Below are positions 26,058 through 35,125 of a stretch of 64,000 bases of DNA, in pieces. This stretch comes from Acidobacteriota bacterium. Its GTDB lineage: Bacteria > Acidobacteriota > Terriglobia > Bryobacterales > Bryobacteraceae. The stretch is taken from the NCBI GenBank assembly GCA_017304135.1, contig JAFLBB010000006.1:1-64000 (forward strand), given 5' to 3'. The notes under the pieces are model-generated. The model did no database searches, was not told the origin of the DNA, and was given only the letters and a program-made list of their open reading frames with translations. The first letter of the stretch is position 1. Each line of letters starts with the position of its first letter. A program made the position numbers and the translations under genes.

Positions 26058-26098
26058 GTAAAGGCTGGCGTTAAGAGCAGGTAAAGGTTTGGTAAAGG
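26058..26098 (+). promoter_or_regulatory. Three direct GTAAAGG repeats upstream of the CotH gene
   Basis: GTAAAGG occurs at 26058-26064, 26081-26087 and 26092-26098, all in the same orientation. The last two starts are 11 bp apart, about one helical turn, as in direct-repeat operators of OmpR/PhoB-type regulators. They lie 41-81 bp before the CotH start. A regulatory role is inferred only from the spacing. Confidence 0.35.
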
Positions 26099-26138
26099 CT
26101 GTAACCCAACTGTAATGGCGACCGTTGTGAACTTTGAT

Positions 26139-27581
26139 ATGCGGAAACTCCTGTTCATGGCATGGCTCGTAGCGGCATGCGCCTGGGCGCAATCGGCGCC
26201 TGGCCATAGCGCGTTTTATCGAGACGAGGTGCACGAAATCCGGTTGACCTTCAAACAGGCCGACTGGTTCGAGCAGTTGACGAACAATTTCGAAGAGAAC
26301 GAAGACGATGTGCCCTACATCGAGGCCGACATCGATTGGGGCGGGCGGTGGAAGTTCAGCCGAGTGGGTGTGCGGTTCAAGGGCAACAGCTCCTATCGCG
26401 GGGCGAGCACGCAGAAGAAGCCGTTCCGCATCAAGCTGAACGAGTTTGTGAAGGGGCAGAAGATCGAGGGCATGGCCTCGTTCAACCTGAACAACGGGTG
26501 GAATGACCCGAGCCTAATCCGCGAGAAGCTCTACATGGATATGGCGCAGCAGGTGGGCTTCACGGGGCCGCGCATCAACTTCGCGGCGCTGTACGTGAAT
26601 GGCACCTATTGGGGCCTGTATGCATTGGGCGAGGTGGTGAACGGCGATTACCTGGAAAACTGGTATGGCAAGGCCAACAGCACGGGGAACCTCTATAAGG
26701 CCGAGTTGCCGGCGACGCTCGAGGACAAGGGCGACGACAAGGAAGCCTACCGCACGATGTTTGAGAAGCAGTCGAACGAGGATGCCGATGATTGGTCGGA
26801 CCTGATCCAGCTGGTACAGGTGTTGAACCGGACCCCGGCGGCGCAGTTTGAGACGGAGATTGAGAAGCTGCTGGACGTGGACAGCGTGTTGTGCGCGCTT
26901 GCGCTGGACAACCTGACGGTGAACCTGGACAGCTATGCGGGCATGGGACAGAATTACCTGCTCTACAAGCGGCCGTCGGATGGGAAGTTCCAGTGGATTT
27001 TGTGGGACGCAAGCCTGGCGTTTGGCGGGTTGAGCCAGGGCCAGAACATCGAGCAGATGAAAACGCTGGCGGTGGACTGGGTGACGGCACAGCCAACAGG
27101 TGACGGTGCGGCGGTTCCTGGACGGCCGGGCGGCGGATTTGGGGGGGCACGTCCGCTAGCGGTGAAGCTGTGGGCATCGGCGAAATACCGTGAGCGCTAC
27201 GGGCAGATTTACCGCTGGCTGGTGGAGACGGCGTGGTTGCCCGACCAGATGGTGGCACGGGCGGCGTCGGTGCAGAAGATGCTGCGGCCTTGGGTGGAGA
27301 AGGAGACGAAGGGGCTGAGCACGCTGGAGCAGTTTGACCAGTCGCTGACGACGGATCAGGCACAGGGCGGGTTTGGTGGCGGCGTGCCGCCGGGCGGCGG
27401 TGTGCCTCCTGGGGGCGGTGTGCCGCCGGGTGGTGGTGTGCCTCCTGGAGGCGGTGTTCCTCCGGGCGGTGGGCTGCCACCGGGCGGGCCAGGCGGGCCG
27501 GGAGGCGGCGGGTCGCCGGGGCTGGACCCGTTCATCCGGGCGCGCGGCGAGAGCGTGAAGCAGCAGTTGTGGCCGCGGTAG
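26139..27581 (+). CDS. Secreted CotH-family protein kinase-like protein
   Basis: 480 residues. Signal peptide MRKLLFMAWLVAACAWAQ, then the CotH fold. Visible CotH hallmarks are RVGVRFKGNSSYRG, KKPFRIKLNEF, FNLNNGWNDPSLIREKLYMDM and LYVNGTYWGLYALGE. The KWILWD-like FQWILWDASLAFGG corresponds to the metal-binding part. CotH proteins are atypical kinases that phosphorylate spore-coat or surface proteins. The tail holds six GGGVPP repeats before the C-terminus. ATG 26139 directly precedes the signal peptide; ATG 26115 is possible. The permease gene follows 39 bp later. Confidence 0.88.
   Translation: MRKLLFMAWLVAACAWAQSAPGHSAFYRDEVHEIRLTFKQADWFEQLTNNFEENEDDVPYIEADIDWGGRWKFSRVGVRFKGNSSYRGASTQKKPFRIKLNEFVKGQKIEGMASFNLNNGWNDPSLIREKLYMDMAQQVGFTGPRINFAALYVNGTYWGLYALGEVVNGDYLENWYGKANSTGNLYKAELPATLEDKGDDKEAYRTMFEKQSNEDADDWSDLIQLVQVLNRTPAAQFETEIEKLLDVDSVLCALALDNLTVNLDSYAGMGQNYLLYKRPSDGKFQWILWDASLAFGGLSQGQNIEQMKTLAVDWVTAQPTGDGAAVPGRPGGGFGGARPLAVKLWASAKYRERYGQIYRWLVETAWLPDQMVARAASVQKMLRPWVEKETKGLSTLEQFDQSLTTDQAQGGFGGGVPPGGGVPPGGGVPPGGGVPPGGGVPPGGGLPPGGPGGPGGGGSPGLDPFIRARGESVKQQLWPR
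27375..27482 (+). repeat. 18-bp tandem repeat encoding GGGVPP, six copies
   Basis: Six consecutive 18-bp units, each encoding GGGVPP (the last GGGLPP), with scattered silent differences. They form a Gly-Pro linker near the end of the CotH protein. The differences argue for an older expansion rather than a recent slippage event. Confidence 0.85.
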
Positions 27582-27620
27582 CAGGCGGCGGGCGGCCAGG
27601 CCATAGCGTACGCTGAGAGC

Positions 27621-28820
27621 TTGGCCGCTCTTCTTATTTTCCTCGCCACCTATCTCGTGCTGGCCGTGGGGCGTGCACCTGGTTTGCGCGTGGACCGCAC
27701 GGGGGCGTGCATCATCGGCGCCGGGTTGATGGTGGGCTTCGACGTGTTGACGCTCGAAGAGAGCTACCGCGCGGTGAACCATGACACGATCGTGCTGCTG
27801 TTCGGCTTCATGATCGTGGTGGCGAACCTGCGGTTGTCGGGGTTCTTCGCGCTGGTGGCCGAGTGGGTGGTGGAGCACGCGCACAGGCCGCTGGTGTTGC
27901 TGGCGGGCATCGTGGCGGTGTCGGGCGTGTTTTCGGCGTTCTTCGTGAACGACACGATGTGCCTGGTGTTGACGCCGCTGGTGGTGGAGATCACAGCGCG
28001 GCTGCGGCGCAACGCTGTGCCCTACCTGCTGGCGGTGGCGATGGCGGCCAACATCGGCAGCGTGGCCACAATCACGGGGAATCCGCAGAACATGATGATT
28101 GGGAGCTTTTCGGGGATTCCGTATCGCGACTTCATCGCGGCGCTGGCTCCGGTGGCGGCGGTGGGGCTGCTCATCACGACGGGGATGATTGCCGTGATGT
28201 ACCGGAGTGAATTTTTCGGCGGCGAAACGGTGCGGATCGAGAAGCGGCGGGTGCGGGTGCACCGTCCGCTGTTGTGGAAGTCGCTCACGGCCACGGCGGC
28301 GATGCTGGTGTTTTTCTTTGCGGGATGGCCGGTGCCGAAGGTCGCGTTTGTGGCGGCGGCGTTTCTCATGATCACGCGGCGGTTGAAGCCGCAGCGGATT
28401 TACCGCGAGATTGACTGGTCGCTGCTGGTGATGTTCATCGGGTTGTTCATTGTGGTGGCGGGGGTAGAGACGACTTCCCTTCCCGGCGATCTGTTCGCCG
28501 TCTCGAAGAGCTTCCATCTCGAACGCACGGGTGTGCTAAGCGTGTTCGCGGCGTTGCTGTCGAACCTGGTGAGCAATGTGCCGGCGGTGCTGGTGTTCAA
28601 GCCGTTCGTGGCGCACATGGCTGACCCGCAGCGGGTGTGGCTGGTGCTGGCGATGGCGACGACGCTGGCGGGCAACCTGACGGTGTTGGGCTCGGTGGCG
28701 AACCTGATCGTGGTGCAGCGGGCCAAGCCGGATGTGCGGATCAACTTCTGGGAGTATCTGCGCGTGGGCGCGCCGCTGACGGTGGTGACGATTGCGTTCG
28801 GGGTGTTCTGGCTGGGCTGA
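27621..28820 (+). CDS. SLC13/ArsB-NhaD-type anion permease
   Basis: 399 residues with about ten membrane helices. Family motifs include FFVNDTMCLVLTPLVVEIT and the AANIGSVATITGNPQNMMIG loop, the SNT/NP-type substrate and sodium site of the CitT, DASS and ArsB families. The second half repeats it as LLSNLVSNVPAVLVF and LAGNLTVLGSVANLIVV. It should carry an anion such as a dicarboxylate, sulfate or arsenite; the substrate cannot be read. The TTG at 27621 is the only start that keeps the first helix whole; GTG 27657 would cut into it. Confidence 0.87.
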   Translation: MAALLIFLATYLVLAVGRAPGLRVDRTGACIIGAGLMVGFDVLTLEESYRAVNHDTIVLLFGFMIVVANLRLSGFFALVAEWVVEHAHRPLVLLAGIVAVSGVFSAFFVNDTMCLVLTPLVVEITARLRRNAVPYLLAVAMAANIGSVATITGNPQNMMIGSFSGIPYRDFIAALAPVAAVGLLITTGMIAVMYRSEFFGGETVRIEKRRVRVHRPLLWKSLTATAAMLVFFFAGWPVPKVAFVAAAFLMITRRLKPQRIYREIDWSLLVMFIGLFIVVAGVETTSLPGDLFAVSKSFHLERTGVLSVFAALLSNLVSNVPAVLVFKPFVAHMADPQRVWLVLAMATTLAGNLTVLGSVANLIVVQRAKPDVRINFWEYLRVGAPLTVVTIAFGVFWLG

Positions 28821-28835
28821 GATATGCTGATGGGC

Positions 28836-31304
28836 ATGCGTTTCTGGGCCCTACTGGGGCTGGTTCCCACAATGTTTGCGGCGGAGGTGAGCTATCAGCG
28901 TGAGGTGCGCCCGGTGCTGGCCGAGCGCTGCGCGATGTGCCATGGGGCGCGCAATGCGAGCGCGGGTTTGTCGGTGGCGAGCGTAGCGGCGATGGTGAAC
29001 GGCGGGGCGTCGGGCGCGGCGGTGAAGGCAGGCGATTCCGAAGGCAGCCTGCTCGTGGCCACCATCAGCGGCGAGAAGCCGAAAATGCCGAAGGTGGGCG
29101 CGCCATTGACGGCCGAACAGGTGGCGGTGATCCGGCGTTGGATCGCGGAGGGCGCGAAGGATGATTCGGCAGGCGTAGCCGAGGAGTCGTGGTGGTCACT
29201 GAAGCCGCTGCAACCGATGCGCGTGCCGGCGGAGAAGGGCTGGGGAAAGACCGCCGTGGATTCGTTTCTGCTGCGGTCGATGCGGGCCAAGGGGCTGGAG
29301 CCATCGCCGGAAGCGGACAAGCGGACGCTGGTGCGGCGCGTGTTTTTCGATTTAACGGGGTTGCCGCCCTCGACGGCTGAGGTGGAAGCGTTTGTGCACG
29401 ACACGGCGCCGGATGCCTGGGAGCGGCTGGTGGACAGGCTGCTTGCGTCACCACGGTATGGCGAGCGCTGGGCGCGGCACTGGTTGGATGCGGCGCATTA
29501 TGGCGAGTCGCACGGCTATGACAAGGACAAGCCGCGTTTGCATGCGTGGCCCTATCGCGATTGGGTGATCGAGGCGTTGAACAGTGACAAGCCCTATGCG
29601 CGGTTCATTCAAGAGCAGGTGGCGGGCGATGTGTTGTGGCCGGAGGATGCGAAAGCGCTGGTGGCGACGGGGTTCCTGGCGGCGGGTCCGTGGGATTTCG
29701 TGGGGCATCAGGAACTGCGCGAGGGGACTGTGGATAAAGACCTGACGCGCGTGCTCGATCGCGACGATGTGGTGGCGCAGGTGATGTCGTCGGTGACGAG
29801 CATGACGGCGCATTGCGCACGCTGTCACGATCACAAGTTCGATCCGATTCCGCAGCGCGAATACTACAACCTGCAGGCGGTGTTTGCGGGCGTGGACCGG
29901 GCGGACCGGCCGTTTGACGATGATCCGGCGGTGTATGCGCGTCGGCGGGCGCTGATGGCTGAGAGGCTGGCGGTGCAGCGGCGGCTGCAGCCGTTACTGG
30001 ACAAGGTGGAGTTTGCGTCGAGCGAAGCGATCACGGCGCTGGATGTGCGCATTCAGGATGCGAGCCTGCTGCTGGCGCATCTGGGCACGCCGAAGAATGC
30101 CGCTGAGGAAGCTGAGAAGAAGGAACTCGAAGCGCGGCGCGTGGCCGACCGGGCACAGCGGAAGTCGCTGGTGGATGCGATTGTGGGGCACGAGACGCAT
30201 ACGGCGATGGCACTGCTTGAGCAGGAGTTGAAGACGATCGATGCGCGCGTGGCGGAGTTGCCGAAGCCGCGGGCGGTGTATGCGGCGGCGAGTAATTTTC
30301 CGCGTGCGGGGAATTTCCGGCCGTCGCTTGCGCCGCGTGCGGTGCATGTCTTGGATCGAGGCAATGTGCGCGCGCCGAAGGAAGAGGCGGCGCCGGGGGC
30401 GCTGTCGTGCGTGAAGGGGTTGCCGGCGCGGTTTGAGGAAGCGGGCCAGGATGAGGGGGCGAGGCGGGCGGCGCTAGCGCGTTGGCTGACGCATCGCGAC
30501 AACGTGCTCACGTGGCGCAGCGTGGTGAACCGCGTGTGGCAGCATCATTTCGGCACGGGCATTGTGGATTCGGCGAACGACTTTGGGCGCATGGGCGGGA
30601 AGCCTTCGCATCCGGAGTTGCTGGACTGGCTGGCTGTGTGGTTCCGAGACGAGGCGGGCGGGTCGTTGAAGAAGCTGCACCGGCTGATCGTGACGAGCGC
30701 GGTGTACAAGCAGTCGTCGGCGCAGCGTGAGGATGGCGCGAAGGTGGATGCGGAGAACCGGCTGTTGTGGCGGATGAACCGGACGCGGTTGGATGCCGAA
30801 GCGCTGCGCGATGCGATGCTGGCGGTGGCGGGCAAGCTCGACCTGACGATGGGCGGACCGCCGGTGCGGATGTTCTACTTCAAGGACGACCATTCGCCGG
30901 TATACGACTATGCGCGGTTCGATCCCACGACGCCGGGGGCGAACCGGCGCAGCATCTACCGCTTCGTCGTGCGCAGCGTGCCGGACCCGTTCATGGACCG
31001 GCTCGATTGCCCGGACCCGTCGGTGTTGACGGCCAAGCGTTCGACGACGATCACGGCGATTCAGGCGCTGGCGGTGTGGAACAACCCGTTTGTGCTGCGC
31101 ATGGCGAAGGAGTTCGCGGGGCGCGCAGAGGCGGCGGGCGTGAAGGCAGAGACCGGCGGCGTGCAGGAAGCGGTGCGCTTCGCACTGGGGCGTGAGGCGA
31201 CGGCTGCCGAGCGCGCGGAGTATGCGGCATATGCCAAGTCGCACGGTCTGGCGAACCTGTGCCGCGTGTTGTTCAACACGAATGAGTTTTTGTTTGTGGA
31301 TTGA
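28836..31304 (+). CDS. Secreted cytochrome c-like / DUF1549 / DUF1553 protein (PSCyt1-PSCyt2-PSD1)
   Basis: 822 residues. After a signal peptide comes a planctomycete-type cytochrome c domain with CAMCHG at about 32-37. A DUF1549 domain follows at about 135-340 (TLVRRVFFDLTGLPPS, GERWARHWLDAAHYG) with a second CxxCH (CARCHDHKFDPI). The C-terminal DUF1553 holds WRSVVNRVWQHHFGTGIV and LDAEALRDAMLAVAG. The family always pairs with DUF1501 genes, as here, and is thought to work in extracytoplasmic polysaccharide breakdown. The start at 28836 is preferred over ATGs at 28824 and 28830 because it opens the signal peptide. Confidence 0.93.
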   Translation: MRFWALLGLVPTMFAAEVSYQREVRPVLAERCAMCHGARNASAGLSVASVAAMVNGGASGAAVKAGDSEGSLLVATISGEKPKMPKVGAPLTAEQVAVIRRWIAEGAKDDSAGVAEESWWSLKPLQPMRVPAEKGWGKTAVDSFLLRSMRAKGLEPSPEADKRTLVRRVFFDLTGLPPSTAEVEAFVHDTAPDAWERLVDRLLASPRYGERWARHWLDAAHYGESHGYDKDKPRLHAWPYRDWVIEALNSDKPYARFIQEQVAGDVLWPEDAKALVATGFLAAGPWDFVGHQELREGTVDKDLTRVLDRDDVVAQVMSSVTSMTAHCARCHDHKFDPIPQREYYNLQAVFAGVDRADRPFDDDPAVYARRRALMAERLAVQRRLQPLLDKVEFASSEAITALDVRIQDASLLLAHLGTPKNAAEEAEKKELEARRVADRAQRKSLVDAIVGHETHTAMALLEQELKTIDARVAELPKPRAVYAAASNFPRAGNFRPSLAPRAVHVLDRGNVRAPKEEAAPGALSCVKGLPARFEEAGQDEGARRAALARWLTHRDNVLTWRSVVNRVWQHHFGTGIVDSANDFGRMGGKPSHPELLDWLAVWFRDEAGGSLKKLHRLIVTSAVYKQSSAQREDGAKVDAENRLLWRMNRTRLDAEALRDAMLAVAGKLDLTMGGPPVRMFYFKDDHSPVYDYARFDPTTPGANRRSIYRFVVRSVPDPFMDRLDCPDPSVLTAKRSTTITAIQALAVWNNPFVLRMAKEFAGRAEAAGVKAETGGVQEAVRFALGREATAAERAEYAAYAKSHGLANLCRVLFNTNEFLFVD

Positions 31305-31315
31305 AGAGGAGCACG

Positions 31316-32731
31316 ATGAACCGGAGACGATTCCTGAGCACGGCCGGCAACGGGTTTGGCGGATTAGCGCTGGCTCACCTGCTGGCACGCGAAGCTCAAG
31401 GCGGCGCCAAAGGACGGGCGGAGTTCAACGGCGGATTGCATCACAAGGCGCGGGCGAAGCGGGTGATTCAACTGTTCATGTCGGGCGCGGCGAGCCAGTG
31501 CGACACGTTCGACTACAAGCCGTCGCTGGTGAAGCTGGCCGGCGAGAAGTGGGATCCTGGCGAGAAGGTGGAGTTGTTCCAGAGCAATCCGGGCGTGGTG
31601 ATGCCGAGCCCGTGGTCGTGGAAGCAGTACGGGCAGTGCGGCAAGTGGGTGAGCAGCCTGTTGCCGCATACGGCGCAGTGTGTGGACGACATCGGGTTTG
31701 TGGCGTCGTTGATATCCAAGTCGAACGTGCATGGGCCGGCGACGTTCATGCAGAACACGGGATTTATTCTCCCGGGCTTTCCCAGCGCGGGGGCGTGGGT
31801 GTCGTACGCACTGGGGAGCGAGAGCGAGAATTTGCCGGAGTTTGTCGTGCTGCCGGACCCGCGCGGGATGCCGCCGAATGGCGCGGCGAACTGGTCGTCG
31901 GGATTCCTGCCGGCGGCGCATCAGGCGACGTCGATTCGCGTGGGAACGCCGACGCCGATTCACGATCTGTTTGCACCGAAGGACAGCGGCTTCATCACGG
32001 AGGCGAGCGAGCGCGAAGGGCTGGAGCTGCTGGGCAAGGTGAATCGCGGGTATGCGGCCGAGCGTGCAGGCGATTCGCGGTTGGATGCGCGCGTGGCGTC
32101 GTATGAGATGGCGGCGCGGCTGCAGTTGAGCGCGCCGCAGGTGCTCGATGTGAAGGGCGAGAGCGAGGCTACGCGCAAGCTGTATGGGCTGGATGATGCG
32201 TTGACGGCCGATATGGGTGAGCGCTGTTTGGTTGCCCGGCGGCTGGTGGAGCGCGGCGTGCGCTTTGTGCAGGTGTGGAGCGGGGCCGACAACGGCTTCC
32301 CGCGGCGCAATTGGGACAGCCACGAGAATCTGGCCAAGGACCATGGCGAGTTGGGCACGGCGCTGGACAAGCCGGTGGCGGGGCTCTTGAAGGACCTGAA
32401 GGCGCGGGGCCTGCTGGAGGACACGATCGTCTATTGGACGACCGAGTTCGGGCGCATGCCGTGCAGCCAGGGGAGCAAGGGTCGCGATCACAATCCGTTC
32501 GGCTTCACGTCGTGGCTGGCCGGGGGAGGTGTGCGCGGCGGCGTGACGTGGGGGGCGACGGACGAGTGGTCGTACAAAGCCGTGGAGAAGCCGGTGTATT
32601 GCTACGACGTGCATGCGACGCTGCTGCACCTGATGGGGATCGACCATACGCGGCTGACCTACCGGCATAACGGGATCGACCGGCGGCTGACGGATGTGCA
32701 TGGGCATGTGATGGAGGGGTTGGTTGCGTAG
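31316..32731 (+). CDS. Tat-exported DUF1501 protein
   Basis: 471 residues. The Tat signal MNRRRFLSTAGNGFGGLALA is followed by the alkaline-phosphatase-like DUF1501 fold. Typical pieces are VIQLFMSGAASQCDTFDYKP, SLLPHTAQCVDDIGFV, QVWSGADNGFPRRNWDSHENL and the late VYWTTEFGRMPCSQG with GRDHNPFGFTSWLAGGG. The latter hold likely metal ligands. GAGGAG precedes the ATG. It sits 11 bp after the DUF1553 gene, its usual partner. A sulfatase or phosphatase-like role on exported polymers is inferred for the family. Confidence 0.94.
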   Translation: MNRRRFLSTAGNGFGGLALAHLLAREAQGGAKGRAEFNGGLHHKARAKRVIQLFMSGAASQCDTFDYKPSLVKLAGEKWDPGEKVELFQSNPGVVMPSPWSWKQYGQCGKWVSSLLPHTAQCVDDIGFVASLISKSNVHGPATFMQNTGFILPGFPSAGAWVSYALGSESENLPEFVVLPDPRGMPPNGAANWSSGFLPAAHQATSIRVGTPTPIHDLFAPKDSGFITEASEREGLELLGKVNRGYAAERAGDSRLDARVASYEMAARLQLSAPQVLDVKGESEATRKLYGLDDALTADMGERCLVARRLVERGVRFVQVWSGADNGFPRRNWDSHENLAKDHGELGTALDKPVAGLLKDLKARGLLEDTIVYWTTEFGRMPCSQGSKGRDHNPFGFTSWLAGGGVRGGVTWGATDEWSYKAVEKPVYCYDVHATLLHLMGIDHTRLTYRHNGIDRRLTDVHGHVMEGLVA

Positions 32732-33476
32732 AAGCTGGTTGGCGGCGCTGGCGATGGCGTGGGTGGTGTATGCGCAGGAGGCAACGCCGAAGCTGGTGGT
32801 GACGCTGAAGCCGGATTTGCACCATGTGCAGGGGATCGACCTTGAGGGCGACCGGCTTTGGGTGTCGTCGGTGGATGCGAAGGCGGGCAAGGGGTATGTT
32901 TCGCTGCTGAGCGTGCGCACGGGCGAGTTGATCCGGCAGGTGGAGGTGCAGGAAGGGCGGCGCATTCACGCCGGGGGATTGCAGTTAGATGGTGAGTCGG
33001 TGTGGGTGCCGGTGGCCGAGTATGATCGCGACGGGCCAACGACGGTGGTGCGGCTCCATCGCGACACGCTTCGGGTGGAGAGCCGCTTTGAGGTGGCCGA
33101 TCACATTGGGTGTGTGGCGGCGGGGCCAGATTTGCTGATGGGCGGAAATTGGGATAGCAAGCTGCTGTATGTGTGGACGAAGGAGGGTCGCGAGTTGGGG
33201 CGGCGGCCGAATCCGGGGCGGACGGGGTTTCAGGATTTGAAGCTGCTCGGCGGGCGGCTGCTGGCTTCGGGGAATTCGCCGCGCGAGGGTGTGGTTCACG
33301 AGGCGGGGGCGATTGAGTGGTGGGACCCGGTGACGTGGACGCTGCTGCGGCGGGTGACGGTGGGCAAGACGGATCGCGGCGTGCCGTTCACGAATGAGGG
33401 GATGACGTGGCGCGGCGAGCGGTTGTATCTGCTGCCGGAGGATGCGCCTTCGCGGTTGTTTGTCGTGGAGAAGTGA
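32724..33476 (+). CDS. Secreted DUF6454-like beta-propeller protein
   Basis: 250 residues. Signal peptide MRRSWLAALAMAWVVYAQ, then propeller-type repeats (HHVQGIDLEGDRLWVSSVD, RIHAGGLQLDGESVWVPVAEY). The pattern matches DUF6454. The TTG start at 32724 overlaps the DUF1501 stop by 8 bp and has GGAGGGG 3 bases upstream, so the gene belongs to that operon. Function is unknown; a sugar- or phytase-like hydrolase or binding role is possible. Confidence 0.85.
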   Translation: MRRSWLAALAMAWVVYAQEATPKLVVTLKPDLHHVQGIDLEGDRLWVSSVDAKAGKGYVSLLSVRTGELIRQVEVQEGRRIHAGGLQLDGESVWVPVAEYDRDGPTTVVRLHRDTLRVESRFEVADHIGCVAAGPDLLMGGNWDSKLLYVWTKEGRELGRRPNPGRTGFQDLKLLGGRLLASGNSPREGVVHEAGAIEWWDPVTWTLLRRVTVGKTDRGVPFTNEGMTWRGERLYLLPEDAPSRLFVVEK

Positions 33477-33516
33477 GGGGTGCACACTTGTGCGCCTGGG
33501 CGCGTCAGGGTTACTG

Positions 33517-34158
33517 ATGAGGTTTCCACTGAACGCCGTGATGGTTCTGGCAACTGCGGCACCGGTGTGGGCGTGCAGTTGCTCCAAGTTATTTGATCCC
33601 TGCGCGATGTTGCCGCCGGCCTCCGATGTTGTGGTGAGCGAGGTGATCATCGACACGGGCTGGTTGGGGGTGGCTGCGGTACGAGTGGTTGAGGTGCTCA
33701 AGGGCGAGATGCGAGTGGGAGATGTGGCGCTGACGATTGGTGGAGCCTCACCGCGCCTCCCGCCCGGAACGCGCCTGCTGCAGTTTCGCGCGCGCGGTCA
33801 TTACTTCCGGATCGATTGCTGCGGCCCCTCGTATGCGGTGTCCCACTATGGGCACTGGTTACGAGGGTTGAAGAACAAACTCCGTGGCGGAGCGCCGATG
33901 GTGATGGGCGACGTGTGGGGGTGGGGTGAGGGCCCGCTGGCTGGGGTCCGCGTATCGGCGCAGTGCGGCGGGCGAAAGGGAAGCGCGACAACCAATGCCC
34001 TCGGCCAGTGGGTGATCGAAGGGCTTGAGCCGGGGGCGTGCGATATCCGGCTGGAGAAGCCGGGCTACCGTGATGAAGGGATTTGGGCGAGTCGCGAGTT
34101 TGTGTTGGGCGATGGGTGCGGCTGGGCCTTGTCCCACATGAAGACCGGCACCCGATAG
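33517..34158 (+). CDS. Secreted protein with TIMP/NTR-like N-terminus and carboxypeptidase-regulatory-like domain
   Basis: 213 residues. The signal peptide should be cut at WA|CSC, which leaves a mature N-terminus Cys-x-Cys as in TIMP/NTR domains. Further cysteines (DPC, DCCGP) fit a disulfide-linked fold. From about 135 a small beta domain resembles carboxypeptidase-regulatory repeats (GPLAGVRVSAQCGGRKG, LGQWVIEGLEPGACDI). The role is unknown; NTR and CarboxypepD-reg folds usually bind partners or carbohydrates. I took ATG 33517 because it starts the signal peptide. Confidence 0.78.
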   Translation: MRFPLNAVMVLATAAPVWACSCSKLFDPCAMLPPASDVVVSEVIIDTGWLGVAAVRVVEVLKGEMRVGDVALTIGGASPRLPPGTRLLQFRARGHYFRIDCCGPSYAVSHYGHWLRGLKNKLRGGAPMVMGDVWGWGEGPLAGVRVSAQCGGRKGSATTNALGQWVIEGLEPGACDIRLEKPGYRDEGIWASREFVLGDGCGWALSHMKTGTR

Positions 34159-34299
34159 GCGTTTGCGCCGCCAAACGGGAAGCGTATACTGACGTCAGCC
34201 GGGAAGGCCAAACGCCATGGATATCCCGGAGAGGGTTGAACGCGGAAGCGCGATTGCGGCGGTGTAGGCAGGATCAGCCTGACGAACGGCGTGGTGAGC

Positions 34300-35112
34300 A
34301 TGGCCACGGAGCGCCGACCGGTTCCCGGCGGGAAGCGAGGGCTCGCGATGTTGACGCCCATTCTGGATCAGTTAGAAAAGCAAGGCATGCCGGTGGCCTT
34401 TTTGCGGCATGTGGAGGCGCACGTGCCGATCGTGGCAGGTCCTATGGACGAGATGATCATGAAGGACGAGGTGAAGAAGCTGTCGCTCTCGGCAGCGACG
34501 CTGCGCCCGTTAACGAACCCTGTCCCCGACACGTTGCGCGGAGAAGGTTCCGCCATCCACACGCTCTATCACGAGGGAACACATGCCTTCTTGTATGCCA
34601 AGCAAGCCGAACCCGCCGTGGTGCGGCTGCGCGAAGAGGCGCGGCGCTACTACTCTCAGAACGCGTGGCTGAAGACGGGCGGTTCCGTGAGTGATCCGTC
34701 GCGCGTTGTCGAGGAGGCGGCGGCGGACTATGTGGGCCACCGGGCGGCATTGTTGTGGAAGACGATGGAGGCCCTTGCCGCCGCGCGCGACGTGAAGCGA
34801 ACGCTGCCCCAGATGACCCGGCTGCAAGTGGAAGAGCAGGTGAAGACTCTCGCCGATTTGCCGCACCATTTCAACGAGCAGGCGGGCCAGCTGACTTTCG
34901 GGTACCAGAAGGATTACTGGGGCTATGGCGGCAGGCAGGTCTACACATCCAAGCCAATCTCGTTCGCGCTGAAGGACTATTGCGACCAGGCAATTCTCGA
35001 ACACAAGGTTCCGGACAGTTTCGACGCGCTGCCGAAGCTCGTGCGCGAACATCAGGAGCTGCTGGCGGAGTTGGAGAAACTGCTACCGCGTGAACAACCA
35101 GTGACTTACTAA
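34300..35112 (+). CDS. Putative zinc metallopeptidase-like protein (HExxH), unknown family
   Basis: 270 residues, no signal peptide and no membrane segment. YHEGTHAF at about 90-97 is a textbook HExxH zinc-binding motif (H91, E92, H95). About 43 residues later there is EEAAADYVGH, a plausible third ligand. The rest is charged and helical. I cannot place it in a known peptidase family. The ATG at 34300 is chosen; GTG 34291 is a near alternative and neither has a strong ribosome binding site. It is convergent with xylB, whose stop is 14 bp away. Confidence 0.75.
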   Translation: MATERRPVPGGKRGLAMLTPILDQLEKQGMPVAFLRHVEAHVPIVAGPMDEMIMKDEVKKLSLSAATLRPLTNPVPDTLRGEGSAIHTLYHEGTHAFLYAKQAEPAVVRLREEARRYYSQNAWLKTGGSVSDPSRVVEEAAADYVGHRAALLWKTMEALAAARDVKRTLPQMTRLQVEEQVKTLADLPHHFNEQAGQLTFGYQKDYWGYGGRQVYTSKPISFALKDYCDQAILEHKVPDSFDALPKLVREHQELLAELEKLLPREQPVTY

Positions 35113-35125
35113 GTGCGCCGTGCCG

